Source of the DNA: Polytrichum commune
Lineage: Eukaryota; Streptophyta; Polytrichopsida; Polytrichales; Polytrichaceae
DNA: 64,000 bases
Reading direction: 5' to 3'
Assembly: GCA_950295325.1 (NCBI GenBank)
Contig: OX485803.1
Location: forward strand, 47,507,554-47,571,553
Shown one piece after another: positions 47,601 to 59,930 of the stretch (within the stretch, counting starts at the first letter, position 1; every line of letters starts with the position of its first letter). Below the pieces are notes generated by a model. It had not been told where the DNA came from. It made no database searches and saw nothing but the letters and a program-made list of their open reading frames with translations. Position numbers and translations under genes: made by a program.

Positions 47601-49535
47601 ATTACACAGACGATTTACAATTAGTATCGAGCAAGATAAACAGAACCAGTGACACTAAGGGGTTGTTTACATCACGAACCATGAAGTTGTCCCACATCAA
47701 AGGCCATTTTTCCATGGTCACACTTCCATTATCCAAATTCTATAAAACGCATTTTAAAAGCCTTCGGGCCCCTTATTGGGTGTAAAGCTAACTTGGACCA
47801 AGAGAAGTGACCATGCACCCAAAAAAAAATGCGTTGATTTTTATAACACGTGTCCAAAAAGGACAATTTTGGGAATTTCCGTCATGTTTGACCTTCTCCT
47901 CTTCTTTCCTCATAACTATGGAAAAGTTTGGTAAAAAATCATTTAAACAATGATATTATTATTATTATTAAAACATAATTTCTTTGCCATGGTCCCTTGA
48001 CATCTGCAACGAAAGAACCTCTTTTACCTCTCCCACTGCAACACCCGTTGGATCACAACAGTGACGAATGTAGGCTTAAAAACGTACCTTTTCGAGACCT
48101 CAAGTTCCATGACCACTCTTACATTTCTTTTCTTTTCTTTTCTTTTCCTTGATGTAAACCGAAATGAAACTGGGTCAAGTTCAACGGCCAATCACATATT
48201 GTAGAGGAGCAAGGGACGACTTCATGGTCCCTAAATACAATAATTAGTATACTAACTTAGTAGTTGCTCACAGTGCACGGAAGTGGTGTGGTGGAAGTCC
48301 TCCTGCCACCTGGCAGTTGCTGTTGCTTCAAGCATTGCAGAAACAGCTGCAGTTGGAGAAGAGAAAGGCAAGGCAAGGCAAGGCCAGGCCTTCAAATCTC
48401 CCATGACCTTGAAGAGAAAGATGTAAGAGTAAGTGAGGCCTCTTGTACTTATAACATGTCAGGATTATATAACAATAGGCACATACTGTCCATGAAAACC
48501 TCTCCTCCATCCAACAAAAAAAAACAAAAAAAAACAAAAAAACTTGGCCTCTGTAAGTTTCTGGCCGATACATTTCAAATGACCAATTCCGGATCTTTAA
48601 AGTTACTTATCATTTCAAATAAACTATAAAATATCAACATGTGGGGTGTATAGTATTAGAGGGTTTTTTATATTGGATGAATGAGGGGTACGCTTGTATG
48701 CAATAGTTTCCTCTCTCTCATACAGTAGATGAGGTTAACGTAGACACCTCCAACCATATGGAATCATTTAGCTGATGCAAATGAGCATTAGAAGCTTGAG
48801 TAGGTTGGATGGGGACCAAAGATTTTGAAGTCGTTGAAAATAGGAGTTGAGGGAAGGCGTTGATCTAGGCCTTTGGAATCCAAGATTCTTTGCTTCCCAG
48901 TTTGGTGTTATAAGGGGGAACCCTTCCATTCTTCCATCTTGTGTTAGTGGACAACGTGCCTAGCAAATTCTACATGGGGTCATTCGCCCATGAAAACCAA
49001 GATTAATGTCAATATTGGTTGTGTTGCGACTCTAAAGTGGCCACGGGTAAGGATGAAATGTTGCCGAATCGACTTTTCAATATAGAATACCCACAATACG
49101 AGTTGGTTGTCACCTCGCAGCCACATGCCGCCTCCTGATTTGCCGAAGTTGCCACCTCCAATTTGCACAGCTCACCCACAAAAATCAAGCGTGTTCGGGC
49201 TCGATGGGTAGCACTTCTGATATGGAGGATGGTGGGTGTAGTTTGATCTTTGTGAAGGTGACTAACCCAAACGTCGTCAAGGTGACAGCTAAACACGCAT
49301 GTATAACTCAAACACCGAATCAAGGCAAACGTACTACCAATTAGGAACCAAAAATAGGTGTCCGATTAAGAAAGCTAACTGAAATAGCCTCGTCGGCTTT
49401 AGACACACCCATTCCCGTCCTCTCGGAGGATGTTGGATTCGTAGGATTTTATTTATGACATGTCTTGAGAATCCTTGTGTCAAATACATAACAAAAACTA
49501 ACCAGTCAAGACATACCTTTACAGTAATAAGGAGT
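44695..49535. other. No recognisable gene
   Basis: Short ORFs without domains. Simple repeats: (ATT)n near 47952-47970, (TTTTC)n at 48126-48148, and a GGCAAGGCAAGGCAAGG run at 48365. Confidence 0.5.
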
Positions 49536-49870
49536 CCCCCAATCAAGGCTGTTTTTTCACAAAGTTTTTACCCGTCCACGTCCCAAAACCTCGAATTGAA
49601 AGGCAAAAAAAATTGCAACCCGTCCCAAAACCGGTAATTTCTAAATCATCCCGTCCATGAAAAGGTTAAAGGAAAAAACAAATCGATAAAGATAACCCGA
49701 AAGATGTCGGCATGTGATTGGTGCACTTGCCACTTGGAAACAATAGTATCTTACTATCTTCGTTCATTCTTGCTTTTTCTATTATAATTACCAATTTGCC
49801 AGCCTGCCACTGCCCCATTTTGTCTATTTGTCCACAAACTAGTTCAGAGAAACTGAACTAGACTCAGTCA

Positions 49871-50076
49871 CTCAAACTCAACCGCTTCATTTGAAACTAA
49901 CTCGAATTCAAGAAGTTGGAGTGTGCCGCTGGAACAATCTCCTCCTGCAATCTTGAACTTCAACAGGTGTTTTCTCAAACTCAACCGCTTCATTTGAAAC
50001 TAACTCGAATTCAAGAAGTTGAAGAGTGTCGCTGGAACAATCTTCTCCTGCAATCTTGAATAACATGTTTCCAGAC
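49871..50076 (-). repeat. 103 bp tandem duplication carrying fragment Q (copy 3), inside the hAT element
   Basis: The unit starting CTCAAACTCAACCGCTTCAT occurs at 49871 and again at 49974. The minus strand reads NEAVEFEKTPVEVQDCRR, matching fragment Q at 11.1 and 20.1 kb. It is opposite in direction to the transposase remnant. Confidence 0.8.
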
Positions 50077-50571
50077 TTAGGCATCTTCAATGCATGCAAG
50101 CTCTTTAGTCCCAATCTCTATCCAGCAAATGATGATGAGAGAACTCGTATTACTGAAGAGTGGTTGGAAAGGTTGTTTGTGAAGTTTCAGACTTCTAAAG
50201 AAGAACAAGATCGGTGTCGGGGTGAGTGTTTGGAGATGGTGGAGACCATGAGAGAGATGATCCCAAATAAGTCTTTATTTGAAGCTTGGGAGTTTGCATG
50301 TACCACTCCAGAGTGGTCAATCAATTGGCCTGGTTTGAGTAACTTGTGGAGGAGAGTTATTGTGATTCCAGTGAGCATTGCAATATGTGAGAGGGGTTTT
50401 TCTAAACAAAACCTAATCAAAAGTCATCTACGTACCTGTTTGAAGTTGGAAACTTTGGATGCTTTGATGCGCATTTCATGTGCAAATATTCGAGTTGAAA
50501 ACATCGATTGGATTGCAGTGATGCTTGTTTGGAGAAACATGAAGGATAGGAGAATTCATCCACTTCTTTGA
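50026..50571 (+). pseudogene. hAT transposase C-terminal fragment with dimerisation domain
   Basis: Open frame ending at a TGA at 50569-50571, with no believable Met start (the first in-frame candidate is GTG at 50026, and the first ATG is 50065). It reads FPDLGIFNACKLFSPNLYPA, EEWLERLFVKF, PEWSINWPGLSNLWRRVIVI, PVSIAICERGFSKQNLIKSH and LKLETLDALMRIS. The ERGFSKQNLIKSHLR segment is the hAT C-terminal dimerisation signature. Without the catalytic core it cannot transpose; it could at most act as a partner-binding fragment. Same clade as the relic at 7.1-8.8 kb. The frame is intact, so the copy is not old. Confidence 0.88.
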
Positions 50572-51076
50572 AGGGTAAGTAGCTCTATATTTTTAAACTT
50601 TTTAACATGTTTATATATACTAATTCTTATTCAATTACTAAGTTTACCTTCAATTGTAATCTTTGACATTATGTTAAAAAAATTCTAATTTTTGTGGTTG
50701 ATGAATTAATATATGCAGGTGAATCAAGCACTTCAAGATTGATAGTTTGATTGGGTATTAGTGGTTTGATTGCATTATGCTTATATTCACATGTCATATA
50801 TGACATAACATAATTGATATTTGTACCATTTTTTAAATTTAAAAATGTTATTTTTAGAACCCGTCCAAAGTGAATTTGACACGTCCCAAAACCGGTTCAT
50901 TTTCTAAGAACCCGTTCACTGGAAATGTTTTTTTTTATGAACATGTCCCTAGACATGTTAGGGACCTTGTGAAAAAACACCACTGCCCCCAATCTCTCCA
51001 CTAACTTCAGCACTAGAGGCAACATATGCTCCTGCTTTAGGGCCTTAGATCAAGACATTCGCATGCCAATTTCTAA

Positions 51077-51575
51077 GGGCCACTTCACACACGAGCCCAG
51101 AGCTGTGACCATGAAATTGTGAGAGCCCAAAAGAAAGTGTCCAAAGGCCGTCCCAACACACTTCCAAAATCATGTAGTGTGGTCACGGGCCCTCAAGTGT
51201 AGTGTGAAGCCATACGTGACTGGGCCCTCAATCAAATGTTGCTTCAATGAATTTCTATTCATGCGGATCCTCACGCATGATAAAATAGATTATATCAAAG
51301 GTTGTGCGCATTCATAGTGCCATGGTCTCCCGGTTTTGTATTAGGCCTACCTCCAAGAGGTGATTTTTGAAAATAATCCAAGTGACCATGAAACATGATC
51401 CATTCGTTGCCATTTAGGCATCCATGTAGACTTTACATCCATCTAGCATTCACATACTCCATTGGTCCCTCAAGCATAGTGTGAAGCGAACTTGGACTGG
51501 CTCCGCCTTTTCCACCAGTGAGAGTGCTTCAGGTCTAACGGTCCGGGGCTCTTAGTCTCGTGTGTGAAGTGGCCC
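51077..51575. mobile_element. GGGCC-type MITE family M, copy 2, with TAA duplication
   Basis: 499 bp. GGGCCACTTCACACACGAG at the left, exact inverse at the right, TAA on both sides (51074-51076 and 51576-51578). GGGCC-type ends with TWA duplications point to the PIF/Harbinger (Tourist) class. Interior matches 22242-22718. Non-coding. Confidence 0.92.
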
Positions 51576-51649
51576 TAAGCTCGTTTTGCTTATTATAAAC
51601 ACAGTCTCCTACGCATCATCATACGCCTCGCCTCCTCGCTAACTACTTA

Positions 51650-52152
51650 GGGCCACTTTGTACCTAGAGGCCGGGCCAATTTCCCTTGAGGCCAATTGCA
51701 TGAAATTTCAGCCCCTTTTGGGTGGGAGGCCGGCCTCAACTACACATTATAATAAGATTACAACAGGGGTCAAATTTTCCATATGGAAAGGCCTTAGGGC
51801 CAAGAAGCTAGGCCGATTCAATAAATCTAGCATAGAACCATTCATATTTCCACATAATCCAATGGATATGGTTCATTAAAAATCATACTTTAATTTTTCT
51901 AAAAATTAATTGAAATTTGACATTGGCCCCGAGGCCAATAATTGGCTTTCCATTTTTGGTGCACCCAATTCAACGAGCTCAGGCCGTGTCATGCCATGCA
52001 TATTTTTGATTAAAAAAATCATACCACCAAATCGACCCGGCCTCTAGGTGTAAAGGGATTGAGACCAATTTCAGCCTTTTGGCCAATCACAAGTGAGGAT
52101 TTCCAGCCTCTTACACAACGAATTGGCCCGGCCTGTAGGTGTAAAGCGGCCC
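51650..52152. mobile_element. GGGCC-type MITE family N, with TTA duplication
   Basis: 503 bp. Left GGGCCACTTTGTACCTAGAG then GCCGGGCCAATT; the right end is the inverse with four mismatches (GTAAAGCGGCCC tip). TTA on both sides (51647-51649 and 52153-52155). AGGCCRGGCCAATT-like words recur inside. Non-coding. Confidence 0.92.
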
Positions 52153-52422
52153 TTACTCATACAGTCACCTATCTGTACATGTACTTTTATTTTTTCCTCC
52201 TCCATTTTAAAAGAAAATGGTACTGTAGTACGCCTGACTCACTATTATGATAATATATTTCAAATACAGTCTTCATACCCGGCGGTCCTCCAGAATGTAC
52301 CTACTGAGATCATGGGGCAACAGGGTATCTCCCCCCCGTGTATAGAGTAGGTACTACCACGGGGTGCACTCCCAGTACATGACTTATTACAGTCGTTTTG
52401 AATGTCTGAAGCAATTGCCTTC

Positions 52423-52688
52423 GTAACCGGTTGGCCGCTTTGTTTCGCCGAGGTGGCACTACACGATTGGCTCTGAGCACACATGTTTGCAGACGATAAC
52501 CTCGACATCCCAGCCGGTTATGATCATCTAAATCGGTTATGGTGATAGGTGACCCACTGTTTAGGTCACCTGCGCGGTTCAACAAAGCGGCCAACCGGTT
52601 ACATTAGGTAATCGTTTTATTGGAACCGGTTATCGGTGCAGAACCGGTTCTACACCGATAACCGGTTCCAATAAAACGATTACCTAAT
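52423..52688. repeat. AACCGGTT-rich nested fold-back
   Basis: An exact 22 bp inverted repeat (52423-52444 against 52581-52602; GTAACCGGTTGGCCGCTTTG) abuts an 86 bp palindrome (52603-52688) with 43 nt arms and one mismatched pair, centred on GAACC|GGTTC. A smaller repeat AGGTGACC/GGTCACCT lies at ~52537-52570. The self-palindromic octamer AACCGGTT occurs five times. No ORF. Confidence 0.95.
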
Positions 52689-52689
52689 A

Positions 52690-53480
52690 CGTATCTGACA
52701 CATCGGCACAGTGGCTTGGATCCGATTCGATGAAGCAAACTTTTTAAAAGTTTGAAAATCCTGAAGTCTGGGAAAAAAAAATATTACATTTCTATTGGTT
52801 CACCGTTGGTTTCGATTATGTTTGGGCCCAGACTAATTATCAACACGATAGTTTGGCAAGGTTGGCACCACGCGGTTTTTTACACTTGGGTTTTTCAAAG
52901 TTTTTTTTTAAACCCCAATCATCCGAGGTCCAACAAAATTCGGTTTTGTTCAATTTTGTTGCAGATAAGTTGAGATTACAGGGTAAAGGGCCCAATGTCT
53001 GTCAATGTTGGTGCCGACTGCCAGGTGCCAAGTGTTGGAATAAAACTATGGTTTTATTCACAAGAATCGGGTTTTTTCCATCCCCATAGTTTGGTGGAAA
53101 TTAGGGGTTATGTGTGATTCATTGATATGCATTTATGGGGAAAGTTTTGTAACACCTACCGGGCGTGCCCGTACTACAACTTGTTGTCCACTCTCCTCAC
53201 TATAGATTTACATGTACTCATTCAAAAATCCAAGATTTTCCATTACGTTTCACAACATTTATTCACGAGGGCTAAACACATGCCCCTACCAAGTTTGTTG
53301 TTATTTCATTTTAATTGAACCCTACTAAACTAAATCAAGGCATGAGAGTTGAAATAACAATCAGATTGACTACAAATAGAAAACCATGACAAAATTCAAT
53401 CTCCACAACAAATAAACATCATCAATAATACCCCCCCCCCCAACACTTATCATGTACTTATCATTACACCACAACATACC
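52690..53480. other. No recognisable gene
   Basis: Contains a poly(C) run at 53432-53441. From ~53160 the plus strand becomes C/A-rich like the LINE relics. Confidence 0.45.
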
Positions 53481-53486
53481 ACTACC

Positions 53487-54003
53487 TTGCCACAACTAAC
53501 CATGATGGCTCCATTCCTTGGATACATAACCCACCGTGTCCAAAAGCACACACACCATAAACACCCCAAATACACTAAAACAATCACTTACACTATAGAT
53601 GGAAGTACCCTCATGATATTAAGTAGAGACACACACCTTAACCGGGGATTGCTCGCTACAATACTCCAAGGACTCCCTAATAAATTCCACCAAAGACAAA
53701 AACAATACTTCCTACCTAACACAACCGAACTAAACCCACATTACTCACATCTAACATACCTTTTTGACCCTTACCTTAACGACAACAACCACCCGCCAAT
53801 CACTCGACTGCTCAAACACCTATGTACTAATTCTAAGAGGAGGAGAATCTTTGGTTTGACCTCCTATACCTTTCACATCTCAATTCCGACTCTAAAACTT
53901 GACATGACAACATGTATGACTTGCAAATGCGAATCATATAAGACAATTCTCAGTTCAATCCAATGGCCGAAATTGTGCATGGAGTTGAAAATGCCCACAT
54001 TAA
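53487..54003 (+). pseudogene. LINE-like fragment, left of the MITE at 54004
   Basis: A C/A-rich open frame runs from 53487 to about here (ITYTIDGSTLMILSRDTHLN, RGLLATILQGLPNKF, HLTYLFDPYLNDNNHPPITR). I do not recognise the domain; strand composition and its position before the LINE C-terminal region at 54.4-55.2 kb suggest it is an upstream part of the same element. Confidence 0.4.
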
Positions 54004-54383
54004 AGGCCGGTTCACATGGGTCCCGAGTCCTAAGGTCCAATTTACTTGAGCTCGATCCGTGTAATCTCATATATTGAGAGCATGGAAGTTGGGACTCACC
54101 ACATCGCACACGGTCCCAAGTCCCAAGTCCTAAGTCCTAAGTATGACATGGATACCTCCATGACAACAAGATTTGGAGGCGAGGATCAGGGCTTGTGTTG
54201 AGAGTTGAGAGTTGGGTCGAGCAAAAAGCTAGATCCAATTCGCAACACAAGTCTTGGTAATTTTTTTGCATAAATAACAAGATCCCACAAAAAAACATAT
54301 ACTAACAGGCTCAGAAGGCTCTTTAGTTAGGACTTTGCCTCCATGTTGGGACTTGGGACTTGAAACCGTGTGTGAAACGACCC
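54004..54383. mobile_element. GGGCC-like MITE with TAA duplication, inserted in a LINE relic
   Basis: 380 bp. Left AGGCCGGTTCACATGGG, right inverse GGGTCGTTTCACACACGG. TAA on both sides (54001-54003 and 54384-54386). The interior has tandem CCCAAGTCCTAAGTCCTAAG. Confidence 0.85.
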
Positions 54384-54386
54384 TAA

Positions 54387-55160
54387 GATCATGAACCTTA
54401 TTATTGTGGACCCAGGACCCCGTCCCGGCAAGGGGCTGGATATGGCCGCCTAAACCATCAATGTCCTTATTAAACTACAACCTACTTCCTTACAAATCAC
54501 ATGGGACTTGGGTTTGTGTCCTTTGTAGCCCCGTTGTTGCACGTACTACTCAAATGCAAACAACAACACATTCACGCACTCATAACAAAATGACATAACA
54601 AAGTTGTATGGGAAATACGTAAATTAATTTTATCAAATAAAATACCTAGACACTACACACTCATGAATGTAGAAACGTACGACGAACGGCCTCAAGAAAA
54701 TACCATGCACATGTGGCACCCAAAGATGCCACTGCAACGCAAGGTTTAAACCATACATACTATGCGTCATAGGACATCCATATAACCACCCCCCACCAGA
54801 AACCCCTACAACCGGGATCACAATACAATTCATAAAATCTACATACTGCGATGACAATTTTACGATAGAAACCCTCGATAGAAAAACCACAAGATACCGA
54901 CCACTCATCGATGGCATTATCACAAGGGGTTGGAATGTAGCCCCACTCATGGTACTAGTCGCAGGTGCAAGAGCCACTTCACGCATCCCATCAATGCAAA
55001 ACCTAGAAACAATACTTAAACTCCCTCTCATAAAAATAAAAAACACATTCCAACAAATTAACATTATCGCCACACAATATGCACATTCAATACTAGTCCA
55101 TAAACGTAGACTAGAGAACAAACAATTTGTCTCATACCTTCAAGACCTAACATAACCAAA
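54387..55160 (+). pseudogene. LINE C-terminal region: Cys cluster and nuclease-like domain
   Basis: Across two frames: LLHVLLKCKQQHIHALITK, HNKVVWEIRKLI, then CTCGTQRCHCNARFKPYILC, VIGHPYNHPPPETPTTG, ITIQFIKSTYCDDNFTIETL, DRKTTRYRPLIDGIITRGWN, VAPLMVLVAGARATS and a final YAHSILVHKRRLENKQ. I recognise this as the C-terminal part of a plant LINE family that also carries RNase H (see 33.2 and 36.1 kb). Stops and frame changes show decay. The pattern [KPD]..(E)xTY..[K..KY..L..GW.V] resembles a PD-(D/E)XK nuclease, here with Tyr and Lys where Asp and Glu would be expected. Confidence 0.75.
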
Positions 55161-58100
55161 CAACCCATCTCACAACTCGGTACACCCCAACATATAAAGA
55201 ATGCCATTTTACTAGATAAACCCCACTAAAAAACTACCACATACTACCGGTTACCCGGCTATCTGTTACTAATATGGTGTCTACTCCTTGAAAAAGGTGA
55301 AGTAATTTTACATCTAACACCATTGCCCTAGGGCGTGGCTAAGGATGTTCTACGAACAAACACTCTAGTCACTCCGGCCTCCTCCGGAGACCGGAGTTCT
55401 TCTTCTTCCTTAGCCATGTTGGCAACCTTGCTAGCATGCCCAATGGTTTACTCATATAGTGGACTGGTCCACCTGGCATGTAGACTAAGTAATAAGCCCT
55501 GTATGAATAGTGAATACGATGACTCCCACTATTGGGTGACAATATTATTTAAGATGTGGAAGGAGTCAAAATTCATGTAAGGGTGCCAAGACCGCCACTT
55601 TGATCATTGATGAATACTAATAATACTAATAAGAATAAGAATAAGAACATTAATGGTTTTAGCAATTACCAAGAGATTCAATGTACTAACGTACGTCTTA
55701 TTTGAATTATGTACATGCAAAAGTTACAAGGATGCAATGTTTTATTGGTAGATGGCATAAAACCAACGTGAGAGCTTGAGTTACATTAACCACTAAATGC
55801 TCCCAGGGTCATGTATGATCTCATTTTGCAACACATCATTGGTTTAGGGTCAAATAATGTAATGCATCAGCCTTTAAGTAAGATCAAATTAACTATTCTT
55901 CAAAGAGTTATATGTGAAAGTTTCCAAGCCAAGCCACTTTGAGCTTCTAATTTCAGCATGCATATGTGGCTTGTGGATTTCCGTTAGTTACCTCACGATG
56001 AAATTATTTAGTTTGAGTAGGTCTAAGCCCAAGTAAGCATTTTCCCCACTTTCTAAGCGTAAATCTACTCCAATTTGTTGAATATTTTCAAGTTTTCTTA
56101 CGAGGGCATGTGAGAAACATCCATCGTTTGGATTCGGCAAATCATTACATCTCAACATCATACAATGACCTCCCCCGAACTAGGTTATATATTTATGCAT
56201 GCAGAGGAGCCCATGAATTACAAGCTTTGGGAAAAATTCTCATGTGACCCAAATGTGTTGTTATTTATAGCAGTATAATGTAAATGTATTCAAGAGATGA
56301 TGACCCTATGTAATTTGTGACAATCCTATATGTTTTGATATGCATCTTGTCAAATGTTGTTGCCTCTCAAGTTGGGGTCCAAAGTGTTCTATTCCTACTC
56401 CCTTACCTTCTAGGGTTGTTTACTCCACAATGACAACACATGTACGTTGGGAAAAGAATGATTTTTTTCTTCAATTTGTATTCTTCCCATCCATATGGTT
56501 ACATTACTCTAAAATGTTTCAGATCATTGTCAACAATTACCCATATTATGTTGATTGATTTCACCCTTTTTTTGTTTGTTAATAATAGGAAAATTGGCTA
56601 TGAACATGTAGGGGTTAAGGCGGAAAATCTTCTCATAATTAATATGTACTTATTGTCAATATTAAAGGGTATATTGGTTTTAGCACCATTTATCTTAAAG
56701 AGAGATGGCATGTGGTATAGGGTACCTTGCAAATCCCAGTTTAGTCTCATGGTAGTAGTATATATACCAAGCTTATCACACATTTTCTTGCATGTGTATT
56801 TATTGGAGACGAACATGTTTTTCTTCAAGCAAGTGTTTCCCTACATGGATTTCATTTGAATTATTTCTTAACAAGCTTACATCATACATGTTACACAAGA
56901 TTACAACTTTGAGGGTTTGCAAGGTAAGTGGCCCCATAGAATTTTAGTTGTTGGATTTGATTGGGAATCATCTCATCGGTTAGCAAATGTAAAATCTAAA
57001 GGTTGTCTTTTCAAGTTTTAGAATGGAGGTTGATGTGAAAAAATTACAAGAGGACATAGCGAAGGTTCTTTCTTTTTATGAATGTTCGTGTAGACCCTTC
57101 CAATCATGTTGTTTGTTAAAGCATCAATAATGCATGTATGTATAGAACACATATTCCAATCTCATTGTAAAACATATATTTTTGGTGGACGATCTTAAGT
57201 ACAAGCCTTGTAACATACCACTAAAATATAGGTGTTTGATTAACATTAGTGACCGCACAAGACATCCCTTGTACCTATTAGTGGTAGGTCTTTTGAATAG
57301 CTTGCCCATCATTAATCTTCGTTGGAGTGTTCTATAGCAATGGGAGGGCTAAAATACCTTTGAGGCGGTCCACTCACTACGAGGATCACATGTTCTTGTA
57401 ACTAGTAATTAATTCTCTACATTGTTTAATGATCCACAAAGATAATAGAATCTAGATGCACATTGACAAAATTCATAACCATATAGTGGAAGAAAACTTT
57501 AGCAAGACTATACAATTTCCATGGTCACTTGCTCCACAACATCTCCAATATGGCAAAATCTCCATTGTATGTTTTAAAAGCTTCATCATGTAAGATGTTG
57601 TACACAAGGGGGGAGGTAACTGACATTCACTAGAAAACACAATGCAATAAAAGATAAGATCCCATATATTGTTTCAAGGTTAAATTATTAAATTATTACA
57701 AATTTGAAAATATGTTAAGTATAATATAAGAACAAGTCATGTTATTTGTGGAATATTTCTTGAATATGCAAATTTTGTCCTAACCCACCCCTTTTGTTGA
57801 AATATCCTATATCACGTGTGATATATATCTCTACAAGGGAATTACCCCCAGTGGGTATGCATGTGGTATTCTTGTCCACATCTCACGATATTGTGTTCTT
57901 CACATAGCAACCCATCCTATTTTCTGATGATACAAAAACAACATTCAAAAATCAAAAGGGCGAGTTTTAATTTGAGCTTGGTCAGATATTGGAGACCATA
58001 TGTGTTATGGCGACGTTCTTGTTCCATAGGAAAACCCTTGACAAGTATTGCAAAGTGATAGATTCACGCCAATTTTTCTAAAGCAAAAACAAGATGCATA

Positions 58101-59640
58101 ACCAAATGAGAAAATGTTTCAAAAGTTAAAAAAAATTATATATATATATATATATAGTACGTATGCATCCGCTTTTACTCTAAAAAGTTGAGATAATGAA
58201 CAAGGAAGTCTTCCTTGTTGGAGCTAACATGTAATGAAATTCACAGTGAGAGCAAAGGATATAATTTGGACTCCTAGTGCCAAACTATAATTTGTTATGG
58301 TCATTCCACTAGTGTCATTATGACTAATGGTGGGAACGTGCAAATCCATTGATGCTCAAATGATGGGAATGACTACCATCTTTGAGCCCCAAAAAGACAC
58401 AAATCTTTGTCCTCTCAACTAGTTGGGGTTTATTCCAAACATGGGGCCATGTGGAAAAAACAAACTACTGCCTTGTAAGCTTTTCCATCCTTATATTGAA
58501 AAAAATGCTTCCTCTAGCTACGAATCCATCAACAACCTCCTAGGTCTCTTTTGTAGCAACATACCCCTAGGCCTTGGCAGTGCATTTATGCTTCCCCCAC
58601 AATTTTATTTCATGCCATTGCCTTCTTCATAACGTGTAATATTGTCAATGTACACACTAATTGCATGTTGATCACAACCTCGGGGGGGGGGGGGGGTAGT
58701 CATTGGTTGGTGTAGCAATATACGTGCGAACAAATGATAGGGTATTTTAAAAACATGGGGGCTAAAAATTATAAATGGACTTAAGAGTAACATAGGGTAT
58801 CAAATATGGCACTGGACATCTTTAAAGTACTATAGGGTATGAAATAATAGGTAATTTGGAATTATAAGTAATGCAAGCCATTTTTCTATTAACCCAAAGT
58901 AGACATTTACATAATGATAGCATGTGAAAAAAAGAAGAGAATTGAAAGTAATACCCCCCTATAAAATAGTGGTTGTTCGCACCTATATCCTTAACTTTTT
59001 AACACACTGCCCCCCCCCGAGATCACAACTCATTCTACAATTGTTCTTGTGTTTTCCTTTTGATAAACCGCAAGTGGTCTTTTGCATAGTTATCACCATG
59101 TGTTGGTTGTGGCAAACATTTTTTCCACTCGCAAACGCCAAGATCTCCAAGTGTGGACAGGAGTTGCATTCTCAACATTGCCTTACCTCATATGTAATAA
59201 TTGGGTTAGAATATGGAGAAACCCAATTACTATTGGTAAGCTTGTGAATTGATGATGTTGGATTTAACTGACGAAAAAAAAATCTAATTTTGATGCAATA
59301 TAATTATTCTTACAACCTCATGTGATTGTTAATGAACATGTCTACATAATTGGGTTTTAGATAGAGTTGCATAGGTTGGCCTGAAGCATCCAACTCATAA
59401 TCGACATCCATGTATGTATTTGAACCCAATACCAAAAAATAATGCCGAGTCACCTCTTTTAAAGAAATTGATTGAGCTTCATGCAAGTGCCGGAGTTATG
59501 GATACAATTGTATTTTTTCATCATTATTTGCTGCCTTGATGTTGATGTCATGAACCTAACATCAATTAAAAAAATTGGTCCAAGTATCCAAATTAATCTT
59601 AACAAAAATTGGTCTTTTAATTGAAATACTCACTTTGTGT
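55161..59640. other. No recognisable gene
   Basis: Short ORFs only (for example 56440-56859, hydrophobic, no family). (TA)n at 58138-58156. Confidence 0.5.
58682..59020. repeat. Possible inverted-repeat element with poly(G)/poly(C) tips
   Basis: ATCACAACCTCGGGGGGG at the left and CCCCCCGAGATCACAAC at the right mirror each other approximately, and GTGCGAACAA recurs in the inner arms (58724; inverse at 58974). The repeat is imperfect and no duplication was found. Confidence 0.4.
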
Positions 59641-59679
59641 CAAAATATGATCGCATTTGGAGTTTGAAATGATATGACT

Positions 59680-59930
59680 TGGGTCATTTGAGTGTTAAAA
59701 TGCTTACTTCAAAGATAGAATAGTAATTTGAATTCAAAAAGAGCATACTTGAGTGTTTTGAGTGATGTAAGTGTTGGAAATGACATTTGAGGGATAAACT
59801 AGCCATTTCAGTTCAAATGAAGCATACTTGAATGTTTTGGGTGATTCGAGTGTGCGAAAGTACATTTGAAGGATAAGGCTAATCATTTGAGGTCAAAAGG
59901 AGCATAGTTGAGTGTTTCAAGTGCAATTCA
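59680..59930. repeat. Degenerate tandem repeat, ~79 bp unit
   Basis: Units starting AGCATACTTGAGTGTTTTG recur at ~59742, 59821 and 59900 (with variants such as AAGCATACTTGAATG), with a more diverged unit before. Confidence 0.7.

Larger units (their letters stand above)
49544..50985 (+). mobile_element. hAT transposon, internally deleted, with perfect 8 bp target duplication
   Basis: Left end CAAGGCTGTTTTTTCACAA, right end (inverse) CAGTGGTGTTTTTTCACAA. CCCCCAAT lies on both sides (49536-49543 and 50986-50993). CAGTG-type tips and 8 bp duplications are hAT hallmarks. Subterminal regions share CGTCCCAAAACC words. At 1442 bp it is far too short for a full element; it keeps only the C-terminal part of the transposase (50026-50571) plus an inverted fragment Q. 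Confidence 0.93.
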
